From assembly GCA_021464245.1 (NCBI GenBank), contig JADCRB010000037.1, positions 7,845,316 through 7,909,315 on the forward strand: a DNA stretch of 64,000 nt. The letters run 5' to 3'. Source of the DNA: Carallia brachiata (Eukaryota > Streptophyta > Magnoliopsida > Malpighiales > Rhizophoraceae). The notes beneath the pieces were generated by a model. It worked only from the letters and a program-made list of their open reading frames with translations, had not been told where the DNA came from and did no database searches. Shown here piece after piece: positions 21,483-32,811 of this stretch. A program made the position numbers and the translations under genes. Positions within the stretch are counted from its first letter, which is position 1. Every line of letters begins with the position of its first letter.

Positions 21483-21606
21483 TTTTAAGGATTTTGAGTT
21501 GGGTTTTGAGTTTTCTGAATTGGGCTCATGTTTAGGCTTGGATTTTCGGGTTTGGATTTTCGCTTGGACTTTCAGATCGGGACTTCCGAACTTTTTTTTT
21601 TGTTTT

Positions 21607-21608
<2 letters not shown>

Positions 21609-21644
<36 letters not shown>
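21609..21644. repeat. Poly-T/poly-A run
   Basis: An unbroken run of about 35 T (poly-A on the element's sense strand) lies just after the end of pol and before the minisatellite. It could mark the joint of an inserted cDNA or a slippage-prone spot. Confidence 0.6.
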
Positions 21645-21665
21645 ATTTTTTTTATAAAAATATAT

Positions 21666-22800
21666 TTACACATAATACTGTTTCAAAAATTTACCATTGA
21701 TCGGGCCGATTCGGACGCCTTATTGGTCTGACAGCATGTAAGCGTTGTGAGTGTAGGCCTCCTGCACTAAGTATGGTCCGTCCCATTTGGAAGTAAGCTT
21801 GTCACCAGGCCAATGTTTCATATTGATGGGCCGTCGCACTGCAAGAACAAGGTTTCCAACTTGAAAAGATCGAGGGCGGACCCTGCGGTTGAACGTGTTG
21901 GTGAGCCGGGCTTGGTAGCACTCAAGTTGCTGTTGTGCTTCGAGCCTCCTTTCATCGAGGCTTCTAACTCATCCAGACGTAGGCGAGCATTCTCCTCCTG
22001 TGTGAGTCCTTCCAGAACAGCCATGCGCAGATGGAATCTGTGTTTCCAACGGCAGTATTGCTTCGACACCGTAGACAAGTGAGTATGGCGTCGCCTGTGT
22101 TGGAGTCCGGTAAGTTGTACGATACGCCCATAATGCCTCCGGAATTCTGTCATGCCAATCTCTTTTGGATTTAGAGACTACCTTCCGCAACAGGTTGCAT
22201 AAGGTCTTGTTGAATGCTTCAGCCAAGCCATTTGCTGGGGCATTGTACATGGATGACTTGTACTGCTTGAACTTGAACTTCTCGCAGAGCTTGTCAATCA
22301 AGCTGTTGTGTAGAACTGCTTGCCATTATCAGTGATGATGAATCGAGGGACTCCATAGCGATAGATCAGCTGAGTCCGGATGAAATTGGCAACATGCTCC
22401 TTCTTTACCTCTCTAAGTGGAATGGCTTCAGCCCATTTTGAGAAGTAGTCGGTTGCTGCGAGGATGTACAGGTGACCTAGGGATGACTTTGGCAAGGGCC
22501 CCACTAAGTCGAGACCCCAAGCTTCAAAGGGCCAGGATGAGACAGTTGGATGCAGTGGCTCCGGTGGTTGATGTATGTAATTGGCATGAAATTGACAAGC
22601 TTGACAAGTTTTAGCAAACTCAATGGAATCACGTACCATGGTTGGCCAGTAGTATCCCATCCTTCTGAGTTGGAAGTGCAACTTAGGCCCGATTGATGTC
22701 CGCCACAAACACCAGAATGTGCTTCAGCGAGAGCTTGTTTTGCTTCTTCATTGCTAGGCAGCGAAGAAAACTCCATCAAAAGACCTTCGATACAGAGCAT
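21666..22800 (-). pseudogene. Integrase of the Tat element (broken)
   Basis: Seen in several frames: a zinc-finger part with CQACQ, the catalytic core with WGLDLVGPLP (first Asp), TDNGKQF (second Asp) and NGLAEAFNKTL (Glu), then a C-terminal GPY/F-type module containing WDGPYLVQEAYTHNAY. The frame changes near 22,300, 22,150 and 21,850, and a TAA at 21,720-21,722 interrupts the tail just before the usual ending. These breaks rule out a functional integrase. The enzyme family inserts element DNA into chromosomes. Confidence 0.85.
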
Positions 22801-23400
22801 CCTTGAGATATATGAAGCGGGGAGCTCGTCGTTGAATTTCTGTCTTATGACGACGATCTTCGGGCAGCTTCCTGTGCTGTAGATAGTTAATGATTGGTTG
22901 GCGCCAATCCTCGTCCTCCGCGAGTCGTACAGATACAGCGTTGGCTGCTGTAGTTTCTTCATCATCCTTCTGTGGCACTATCCATTTCTGGCATACGACA
23001 ACAACTGTAGCCTGGATTTTTGACTTTGCAAGAGAGATGGTCAAGTTAGCCAACGCGTCTGCCTGAGTGTTTTCTCGTCGAGGCACATGCTCCAAGGTGA
23101 TGCTTTCAAATTCATCCATTAGCTGTCGAGCACGTTGATGGTAAGACGTCATACAACACTGTAAGTTAGTTGATGACGAGTTGGGAATCTCCATGGACTT
23201 CTATAGTTGGAATCTTCATATCGACAGCCATTTGAAGGCCAATGATTAAAGCCTGATATTCAGCAACATTATTTGAACATAACTCACCGAGAATGATAGC
23301 ATATGGTAGTATTTGTCGTTGAGGAGTGACAAATACTATACTGGCACCAGCACCATCACGCCTTGCTGCACCATCAAAGAACATTGTCCATGGTGGTAGT
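22800..23400 (-). pseudogene. Second (archaeal-type) RNase H domain of the Tat element
   Basis: After the first RNase H the frame reads FFDGAARRDGAGAS (catalytic Asp at about 23,375), NVAEYQAL (Glu) and HGDSQLV (Asp). After a frameshift near 23,170 it continues with NTQADALANL, which supplies the last Asp. A second RNase H of this type is diagnostic of the Tat lineage. The linker to the integrase runs to about 22,800. Broken by the frameshift. Confidence 0.8.
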
Positions 23401-23852
23401 GTCTCAATGTAAAAGACCTCTTCATCTGGGAGATCATCTGTGAACTCCCAATCTGCCGGAATAGGGTGATCTGCAAGGAAGTCTGCTAGAGCTTGTCCTT
23501 TGACTGCTTTTTGAGGCACGTAGACAATGTCGTAGCTTTGTAGGATTACTGCCCACTTGGCAAGTCGTCCTGACAAGATTGGTCTAGATAAGATATATTT
23601 GACAGGATCAGCTCTGGCAATGAGACGTACCGTGTGAGCTTGCATGTAGTGCCTCAGCTTGTCAATGGCAAAGAACAGTGCTAGACATGTCTTTTCAATG
23701 GGCGAATAACTCAGCTCCGGACCGTTTAGTGTTCTGCTCAAGTATACAGGGCAACTTCCTTTCCCTGCTCGTTTTCCTGTGCAAGCAAGGCTCCCAAAGA
23801 TCTTTCCTGCGCTGCAATGTAGAGAATCAACGACTTTCCTTGAATTGGAGCC
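23400..23852 (-). pseudogene. First RNase H domain of the Tat element (broken)
   Basis: The best preserved part is SYSPIEKTCLALFFAIDKLR followed by HYMQAHTV and, further on, LSGRLAKWAVILQSYDI. This is the usual Ty3/gypsy RNase H tail following reverse transcriptase. The junction to reverse transcriptase at about 23,740-23,860 needs a frame change. Confidence 0.75.
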
Positions 23853-24760
23853 CTAGGACGGTGGATTGGAAAGGTACTTCTTTATGCTCTCAAAGGCTTT
23901 GCTGCAAGCTTCGTCCCACTCGAAGTTGACATCCTTCTTCATCAACCGATGGAAAGGTTGACATCTCCCAGCTAAATTGGAGATGAAACGGCGAATGTAG
24001 GCCAGCTTTCCTTGTAGACTTCGCAGCTCGTGCAGGTTTTTAGGTTCAGGCATCTTTTGAATTGCCTCAACCTTTGACTGATCAACTTCGATTCCACGAT
24101 GGCGCACCACGAACCCAAGAAACTTTCCTGATGTGACACCGAATGCGCACTTGAGAGGGTTCATTTTGAGCTGATGCCTCCGAAGTCTTTCGAACACCGT
24201 CTTGAGATCCTCGAGGTGGTCTTTGCGCTTCTTAGTCTTTACAACTAAGTCATCAACATAACATTCTACAATCTTGTGCAGCATGTCATCAAAAATTTTT
24301 TGCATAGCACGTTGATAAGTGGCGCCAGCATTTTTAATCCAAACGGCATAACTTTGTAGCAGTATATACCTTTTGGGGTGCGGAATGCTGTCAACTCCTC
24401 GTCTTCTGGTGCCATTCTGATTTGGTTATAGCCTGAAGAACCATCCATGAAGGACAATGCTTCGTGACCCGTTGTTGCATCGACTGTGATCTCCGTTATG
24501 GGCAACGGAAAGTCATCTTTCGGGCAGGCCCTGTTAAGATCTCGAAAATCAACACATACCCTCAACTGTCCATTCTTCTTTCTTACCGGGAATGTTGGCA
24601 ATCCACGTTGGGTAGGTGACCTCTCGGATGAAGCAGCATTGATCAGCTTGTTCACCTCCTCCTCGATTTGTGGAATGAGTTCCGGGCGGAACCGTCGTTG
24701 TGGCTGCTTGACAGAACGAACACTTCTTTACTGCTAGACGATGCACCGCAATTTTGGGTC
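23853..24760 (-). pseudogene. Reverse transcriptase of the Tat element (broken)
   Basis: Conserved blocks in order are VCVDFRDLNRACPKDDFPLP, FMDGSSGYNQIRM, TPKGIYCYKVMPFGL, then after a frameshift near 24,300 YVDDLVVK, whose YVDD active site is at about 24,249-24,260, and HLEDLKTVFERLR. The first block is itself split by a frame change near 24,600. It would copy the element's RNA into DNA; this copy cannot be made as one protein. Confidence 0.88.
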
Positions 24761-25699
24761 AAGTCCAGGCATTTCTTTGTAACTCCATGCGAACACGTCC
24801 CTGTATTGACTTAATACCTGAACATATTCTTGCTTCTTCTGCAGTAAGTAAAGCACTTACAAATGTAGGTCGAGGATCTTCCGGAGAGCCAAGATTGACC
24901 TCCTTGAGTTCATCAACAGTTGCTTGGCCACCATCTTCAAGTTCCGGGGGCCTCCTTTCACTTCACCATCTGATGAGTCGGAATCAGCCTCCTCGCTAAT
25001 TGTGACATGAAATGCAGAACCTCTGACTTCACCTTCTTTGTTTGACTGGATAAGCCTGTCTTGTTTGGTGGTGGTGGTGATGGCACGTGCATCAGCTGCT
25101 CGGCTTCGGCTCTTTAGCGTGATCCGCACAGGTGACTTCTCCTGATAGCCTAAGCCAGGTCGGGACTGTGATGTTTGAGAAGCGGCGCCATGTGTGGACG
25201 GCAGCGTACCCATTGTGCTCGGGTTTGAGAAGTCATAGCCCGCCTTGCCAAAAGCTTGTATGCATTAGGATCAAATCCTTCATGTGTTCTTCTTTCTGGA
25301 AGTGAGCCGCCTTCGACTGCCCCCGTGTGTGGTTTGACGAAGCCTTTTAATGGTTTTGAGGACAAAACCGGCTCAATCTTTGGTATCGGCAGAGTGTAAG
25401 TCCCTTCAGGTTGTGCAGCTTTTGTTTGGGTTGGCTATGTCCTTGCTCCTGTTTAGATCAATACAATAAGAGAAAGGGGGTTGACCTTCTGAGCGTCGTG
25501 ACTTCGGCACATAGCGTAGGACTGGAGTGGAGCTTGAAGATGCAACATCCTTCGGACGAAGTTCAGCAGGCTGTGGCAGCTTTTCATTTTTGGAGCCTGG
25601 GGTTGGGCATTGGCAGGTTCTTCGACAGCTTTTCCCTTTTTGTGGATGCCCCCAGTCCAAGTAGCTTTTGATGGAATGATCTCCGGATTGTCTGTGTCG

Positions 25700-26180
25700 G
25701 TGTAGAAGACTGCATCCGCCAAATGTGATTCAGCATCATCGAACGGCTTTAAGTCAGCATTGACCTTTTGAACGCCACCATTGTAGTACTTGAAGCACTG
25801 ATGCAGGCTTGAGAGCACAACTCCATTTCCATGAATCCACGGTCGTCCTAGCAACATCTTATATGTGGTACGTGCATCGATCACGTGAAATAGAGTGCTA
25901 GAAGTGAGATTACCGATAGTTAGCTCCAAGCGAATCATCCCAATTGCTTTCTGTCCTCCTTGATTAAAGCCATGAATCATCAAGCGGCTGTCTGATAATT
26001 CATCAATGCCAATGCCGAGCTCCTTTATGGTGGATTTTGGGATAATATTGACTGCCGAGCCATCGTCGATCAGAATACGTCGGACCTTCTGTTCTCTCAC
26101 ATAACCTGATACATAACCGATTGTGGGGTTTGGACCCCAGCAGGAGATCCTCATCTGAAAATGAGATAGCAGAGTAACAT
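25700..26180 (-). pseudogene. Retroviral-type aspartic protease of the Tat element
   Basis: The frame at 26,346-25,453 contains RRILIDDGSAVNIIP, where Tat/Athila proteases usually have a D-S/T-G-S/A catalytic loop (here D-D-G-S, about 26,054-26,072), and later YKMLLGRPWIHGNGVV, the typical second block. The neighbouring gag and RT are in other frames. Confidence 0.75.
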
Positions 26181-27763
26181 CCGACGTGATTTTGGTCCGC
26201 CTGCTGCTCCGCTGAGTTAGAATCATTTGATGGCTGTGATTCAGCTGAGGTCTGGAGAGTATTGCTGACTTGATTTTGCCACACTTCTGTTGATTGCAAA
26301 GCTGTAAACAGCTGAGGGTTAGCGAGCAGGGTTTGGAGAGCTTCATATACCTTCTCCGTTGTCGACTTTTTGTTGTCGAGCAGCTCCTCCTTACGGTGTG
26401 TCACCTCTTCTGATGGTTTTGAAGTGATGGTGGTTTGGTTTGTCGAGGTTACGCCTTCCTGGTCCAGAATGATTTTATTCTGGCTTTTGAGCTTCATGAT
26501 TAGCTCCTTCAGGACGAAACACTTCTCGGTTGGATGACTTACTATCCGGTGATATTTGCAGAATCTCGGATCGCTGACTCGATCCTTTTCATTCGGCCGC
26601 TTGCACTCTGGGAGTTCGATCAGCTTCGCCTCCAAGAGTTGTTCAAGAATGTCGGGGACGTCTGAGTCGGGGAATGGATACTGCTTTGCTCCAACTCTCG
26701 CAATGTCACCTTCCGCCTTTCCTGTTGTTTTGGCTGAGTTATTTGGGTCGGAGGATTTACCTTAGCTTTGGCCCCACTTTTACTGGTGCGGCTTCAACAG
26801 TCATCACTTCTTTCCTTTTCCGGAGCTGTTGGGTTTCTTAATCTCCCTTCTGCCCCCTTGCTGGTCCAACTGGATGGGAACCGTGCCTCCGGAAGTCTGG
26901 ATGCTTATCTCCATATCATGTGCGCGGGTCGCCATTCTTCGAAAGTTCGGGGTTTGACACCCTGCAGGATGTATAACAGCTCCCAATGCATTCCTGGATG
27001 CACATCTCTACGGCAGAAGTCTCCGTCAGGCGATCTTTGCAGTCCAAGCTGAGGGCACGCCATCTGTTGATGTATTCGACAACGGGCTCTCCTTTCCTTG
27101 TTTGGTGCTGGTAAGCTCCATCATACTTACCGTCCTTCGAGTGCTGAAAAATCTGTTGAGGAACTCTCGTTGTAGCTGTTCCCAACTGTCGATCGATTCT
27201 GGTTCAAGATTTATGAACCAGGTGAAAGCGGTCTCCCTGAGTGAACGAACAAACTGCTTCACCAAGAGATCTCCGTAAGTCCCTGCGTTGTTGCAGGTTT
27301 CAACGAAGTGGGCGATGTGCTGTTTGGGATCGCCTCGTCCGTCGAATTGTTGAAATTTGGGCGGCTGGTAGCCCAAGGCATGTTGAGACTTTCGATCCGT
27401 CTGGTGTACGGTTTGACGTACATCTGTGATCCTTGGAAGGAGATGTAGCTTGTTGCAGTCGGATCGTATTGGCTATCATTTCCTGCAATTGTTGAACAGA
27501 TAGCGAAGCTACAGAATTTGAGGGTGGCAGCTGTGTAGAACTACCTGGTCGCTTTTCTGCAGGAAGACGTCGGCTGGTGTGGTTTCTGGAGTGGAACCGG
27601 GTGGATATGGTTGCTCCTCGCGGATTTCAGGATCAATTTGGATCAGGGCTTTTCCTTTGAAAGTGGCGATCTGTTGATCTTTTTCCTCCACGACTCTGAT
27701 TAACTGCAAAATTTTGTTCTCCAATTCTGAAATCCTTTCTTCTGTAGTGGTTGTGTTGGTCAT
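26180..27763 (-). pseudogene. Gag of the Tat element (broken)
   Basis: The likely start is the ATG at 27,763, with a short coiled coil (EERISELENKILQLIRVVEE). The capsid-like core lies at 27,376-26,920 (GRGDPKQHIAHFVE, then TWFINLEPESIDSWEQLQRE). A zinc-binding-like motif FCKYHRIVSHPTEKC is near 26,560. The frame changes at least four times between these blocks. Confidence 0.78.
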
Positions 27764-28107
27764 CTGACGGCAACAGATGAGGCTCCCCGAAAGATTGAGG
27801 GAGAGAACTCTTCTGATTCTTCTGTGTGAATTGGATTCTGTTGAACAGGCTTCGTCGTGTTGCCCCCGACTTCGATCGGGGTGGGTGATCGATTCCTCCA
27901 TGCGACAAGAGAGTCAGGGGAGAGTTCTTGTTGTTGTGCAAGCTGTGGACTCTCCGTTTCAATATTTTGTCGGGTTTGGACGGCAAGAAATTGTGTCCGT
28001 CCCCGGGTTTCTGGACCTGCGTACCCAGGTAGGGTAGTTGATGCAGGTAATGGAGCTGTTGCCTTCTTGTTGGTACCGGCAGCTGTACTTCTTTTTGGTG
28101 CTCATTT
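27764..28107 (-). other. Leader of the Tat element, up to its truncation point
   Basis: This sequence precedes gag on the - strand. No primer-binding site and no LTR end could be found, and from about 28,108 the sequence matches the tandem repeat units to the right, so the 5' end of the element was lost. The reading frame at 27,777-28,316 on + is not coding. Confidence 0.4.
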
Positions 28108-29260
28108 CAATTCTCAACACATGTCAAACTATGACAATCCAGCTTCATTGGAATGGCAAAATATGTGTGCCTTTTGATGAGGAATTTGTGATTCTAACCT
28201 CAATTTTCTTTTTCACTTGCCTTCTCTTCATGATGGGCTACCATCTCTACGATAAACCAAGAAGAAAATTTTTTTTCAAATTGTTTTTTAATGACAGTTA
28301 CTCATTCTATCCTTAACAAAAAAGTACAAATCTGTTAATTTCCATTTATGATTACTTTCATTAAAGAATAAAAGATATTATGATATGTTAAGATGAGGCA
28401 AACATAACGTATGAGATTTGAGCCTCAATTTTTTTATCTGACTTCTCCCCCCATCATTGATGAGTTACCATATCTATTATAGAGCAAAAAAATTATCAAA
28501 TTTTTGTTGAACGACAGTTACTCCAACTATCATAAATAAAAAAGTATAAATTTATTAATTCCCATTTATGATTGCTCTTTTTAAATAATAAATAATAATA
28601 ATATATGTTATTTTGAGCCAAACGTAACGTATGAACAACATGTCAATTTTCAACATAGGTCAAATTGTAAGGATTAAATTTAACTGGAGTAGTTGAAGCA
28701 ATGTGCCTTCTGCTAGGGGGTTTGAGATTCAAACCTCAATTTTCTCTCTCACTTGCCTCCTCTTTAATGATGAGGTATCATCTCTATTATAGACCAAAAA
28801 AGAAAAAAATTTGTCAGATTGTTGTTCGATGACGGTTACTCATTCTATCCTAAATAAGAAAGTACAAATTTGTCAATTCTTATTTATGATTACTCTCTTT
28901 AAAGAATACAAGATAAAAAAAAATATATGTTATTTTGAGGCAAACATAATCTATGTACAACATGCCAACTCTCAATATAAGTAAAATTGTGAGAATTCAG
29001 CTTAACTAAAGTGGTAAAAGGCGTGTCCATTGAGGGATTTGGGAATTGAACCTCAATTTTCTCCCTCACTTGTCCCCTCCTAAATGATGAGCTACCATAT
29101 CTACTACAGTAAAAAAAAAAAAAAAAAGGGTTATCAAATTGTTGTTAAACAATGGTTACTCATTTTATCCTAAATAAGAAAGTACAAATTTGCTAATTCT
29201 CATTTAAAAAAAAAAAATTTGTGAAATTATTGTTCAATGACGGTTACTCTTTATATCATA
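28108..29260 (+). repeat. Four tandem ~280-320 bp units with SINE-like boxes
   Basis: Units begin near 28,108, 28,385, 28,640 and 28,960. Each contains an A-box-like 'ttaactggagtgg', a B-box-like 'gagattcaaacctcaatttt', the block 'tgatgagctaccatctctac', and 'actcattctatcctaaataa', with variations. The box pair suggests a tRNA-derived SINE ancestor now arranged in tandem. Two more units are at about 30,800-31,290 in the duplicated copy. No ORF. Confidence 0.55.
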
Positions 29261-30795
29261 AATAAGTCAACTTTATTCTGAATGTAGATTCTTTAAATAA
29301 ATATGATAAATGAAATTTCCTAAATAAGTCCCTTTTCTATTATAAATATGAGAAGTGAGAACAACCTATAAGAAGGGAAAAAAAGATGGAGATGAATGGA
29401 GATGAAGAAAACTAGGAGAAACAAAACTAGGAAGAAAAAAAAGGCCAAATAAGTGTCATAAAGAGTATAAAAATCAGATCAGTGATAAAGTTATCAAAAA
29501 GTCAAAATTCAGGTATGTCAAAGTTTCAAAGTATTGCTTTCATTTCCAACTTATTGAATTTTTTGCTTTGGCCACGCAAAATCTATGTCATACATGCATG
29601 TTTTTTTCATTTTCTAAAGTTGTCTTTCTTCGTTTGTTTGGTTAAATTAATATTTTCTTTTTTATTCATATAAATCAAAAATAATGACCTTTTGTGAAAA
29701 AAAAAAAAAAAAAGTAAGGTGCTTTGTCTCATATCGACTAAAAACATCTCCATGTTAATCATAATTTATTGTTTTGTTACCAATAACATGTTTCTTCATA
29801 TGCTTGTTTGCCATCAATTTAAAGTAATGTTGATATCACTATACTTTTCTTTGATACACAAATATTCCAGGTGCTCGGGAGATAGTGATGCGCAAGTACG
29901 AAAGTCTAGTTAATGACCTTCTTCTCATCATTGGAGCTCAAATAGGGAGAATTCTCACAATATCTTGAGCTATAGGAGATGGATTAGGTTAGTAGGATAG
30001 TGCTAAAGTTGATATAAGCTATTCAATAAGAGCAAAGGAATGCAGTGGCAGTTCATTTGAACTAAGCTTGTCTAGTCATCAACAAATATTGATGTAGATA
30101 ACCAAAAAATTTATAATATTATTCAATTTGATTGTTTTAGTAACTAATCTCCAATTGAACGCACCAATTTCTACCCAAGTACAAAAAGGGAATAAAATCA
30201 TAACACTAGTCGAATAATTGTGATTTTATGATATAGATAAAAGGATTCCATATAAATAAAACTAGCTTATCAAAGATTCTGCAAACATGGGGTAATTCTT
30301 TAACGATTAGCAAGACCTTTGTAACTAGGCTTCATTTAGGTTCCCAAATTCTCTGGTAATAGCACAGAAAACCAGTACTGGAGTTTGGAAAATGACAAAC
30401 ATTAGAGTTAGAATCAACTTAGATTCTGCAATTCATTCAGCAGTTGCCCTGCATATTGTTTATAATGAAATAACTAATGATGTATTAATTAGAGTAAAAA
30501 TGCAATGGCAGATACCAAACAGCGAAACACCAATCTATACCATAATCTACAGTCCCATTACACCATATAAAGATGTAGTTTTTTTGTCTTACATACTATG
30601 GAATATGGTAAATATTCAACCTATATAAAACTCAATAGTTGAGCATGGTATTTCAAATAAACTACGCAAGACATTAGATTACAGATACTTCAAGACAATA
30701 TGAATTGCAAATGGGCCCATTGTGTACCTCAGGCAATCTTACATTTTCAAATTATGCACATTCGGACTAAAAACAAATAAGGAAATCTAATAAGA
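28664..30795 (+). repeat. Segmental tandem duplication, copy A
   Basis: This segment and 30,796-32,811 are diverged direct copies of about 2.0-2.1 kb. Matching landmarks include 'tataaatatgagaagtgaga' (29,341) with 'tataaatacgagaagggaga' (31,381), and 'gattccatataaataaaact' (30,244) with its counterpart near 32,260. The 5' part holds the SINE-like units. The 3' part has no intact ORF; on the - strand it shows scattered leucine-rich-repeat-like words. Confidence 0.7.
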
Positions 30796-32811
30796 GTGTC
30801 AAATTGCAAGAATCCAGTTTAAGTGGAGTGGTGCAAGGCATGTGACTTCTATTAACGGATTTGGGATTCTAACTTTATTTTCTCTTTCACTTGCCTTCTC
30901 GTCAATGATAGGCTACAATCTCTACTATATAGCAAAAAGAAAAAAAAAATTGTCAAATTATTATTCAATGACAATTGCTTATTCTATCATAAATAAGAAA
31001 GTACAAATTTGTTAATTCACATTTATGATTGCTCTCTTTAAAGAATAAAAGATAATAAGATATGTTATTTGGGGAAAACAAAATATATGAACAACATGCC
31101 AGTTCTCAATTATGTAAAATTTTGAGGATTTAGTTTAACTGGTGCAGTAAAAGACATATGCCTTTTACAAAGAGGTTTGGGATTTGAACCTCAATTTCCT
31201 CTCTCACTTGCCACATCCTCAATGATTGGCTATCATCTTTACTATAGGAAAAAAAAATTGTTAAATTATTATTCAACGACAGTTACTCATTTTATAATAA
31301 ATGAGTCAACATTTTTCAAAATTTAAATTCCTTAAATGAATATAATAAATGAAATTTCCTAACACAGTTTCATTTTCTACTATAAATACGAGAAGGGAGA
31401 ACAACTTATGAGAAAGGATGAAAGGTGGGGATAAAAAAGAGTAGGAAAAGCAAAATTAGGAAGAAAAAAAAGAGCCACATAAGTTCATCAGGAGTATGAA
31501 AATCAAATTGGTGATAAGTTTATCAAAAATTTAAAATTTAGGTATTTCAAAGCTTTAAAGTTTTGCTTTCATTTCCAATTTAGCAAATTGCTTGGTTTAG
31601 CCACATAGTATCTATGTCATACTTGATGTTTTTTCACTTTTCAAACAAAGTTCTCTCTTCGTATTTTTTGTTAAATTAATATTTTTTTGTATCCATATAA
31701 ATCAAGAGTAATAGCCTTTCATAAAAGAAAATTGGGTACTTTGTCCCATAGTGACAAAAAAAATCTCCATGGTAATCTTAACTAATCATTTTGGTATTAG
31801 GAACATGTTTCTTCATATGCCTGCTTGCCATCAATCTAAAATAATATTGATATCAACATACATTCCTTTGATGCGCAAACATTTCTGATGCTAGGGAGCT
31901 AGTCACGTGCACGTACGGAAGCCTAGTTGACGGCCTTATCATCATCATTGGAGCTCAAATAGAGAATTCTCAGTGTCTCAAGCTATAGGAGATGAGTAGG
32001 CCAATAGGATAATCCTAAGGTTGACCCAAGCTATTCAATAAGAGCAAAGGTAGGAAATGGAAGTTCATTTGAAGTGAGCTTGTATAGTCATCAACAATTA
32101 TTGATGTAGATCACCAAGAACTTTATAACATTATTCAATTTGGTTGTTTTAGTAGCTGATGGACAATTGAACGTACCAATTTCTACTCAAGTACAAAAAA
32201 TGAATAAAATCGTAACATCAGTCGAATAATTGCGATTTTATAATATGGATAAAAGGATTCCACATAGATAAAATTACAAGTTACAAGCTTATCAAGGTTT
32301 CTGCAAATATGTGATAATCCTTTAATGTCAACAAGGCCTTTGTAACCATCCTTCATTTAAGTTTCCAAATTCTCTAGCAATAACACAAAAAAATAATATT
32401 GGAGTTTGGAAATTTTTGATAGATATTAGAATTAGAATTAACATAGATTTTGTAATTATTCAGTAGCTACCCTACATATTGTTTACAATAAAATAACTAG
32501 TAATTTATTTATTAGAGTAAAAACGAAATGATAGAAACCAAACAGCAAAACGCCCATCTATACCATAATCTACAGTCCGTTGCACCATATAAACATGTAG
32601 TTTATTTCATCTTACATACCATGGAATATGGTGAAAATTCAACCTATATAAAACTAATTAGTTGAGCACTGTATTTGGAATAAATTACACAAGACATTAG
32701 ATTTCAGACGCTTCAAGACAACATGAATTGCAAATGGGCTCATTGTGCAGCTCGGGCAATCCTACATTTTTAGATTATGCACATTGGACTAAAAATAAAA
32801 AGGAAAGTCTG
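30796..32811 (+). repeat. Segmental tandem duplication, copy B
   Basis: Second copy of the 28,664-30,795 segment, beginning with 'aattgcaagaatccagttta' and ending near 'aaggaaagtctgagaag'. It has only two of the ~300-bp units and many small differences from copy A, so the duplication is not recent. Confidence 0.7.

Larger units (their letters stand above)
18886..28107 (-). mobile_element. Ty3/gypsy Tat-lineage retrotransposon, 5'-truncated and decayed, carrying a homeobox sequence
   Basis: Reading on the - strand the order is leader, gag, protease, reverse transcriptase, RNase H, second archaeal-type RNase H, integrase, a long 3' region, then one LTR. The second RNase H places it in the Tat lineage. 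The coding part is broken by several frameshifts and stops. The 5' LTR is missing: sequence right of about 28,107 belongs to an unrelated tandem repeat and shows no match to the surviving LTR. The 3' region holds a homeobox pseudogene (20,510-21,151), a ~40-bp minisatellite and a poly-T run, unusual cargo for an LTR element. Confidence 0.85.

Noticed and set aside
21178..21731. Trp/Leu/Phe-rich ORFs on the + strand
   Set aside because: Translations of the ~40-bp minisatellite and the poly-T run, antisense to the element.
23678..25671. Several 80-90 codon + strand ORFs
   Set aside because: Antisense shadows of the retrotransposon pol and protease regions.
28108..29260. CRISPR-like or rDNA spacer repeat array
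   Set aside because: Units are ~300 bp, diverged, without unique spacers, in a plant nuclear context.
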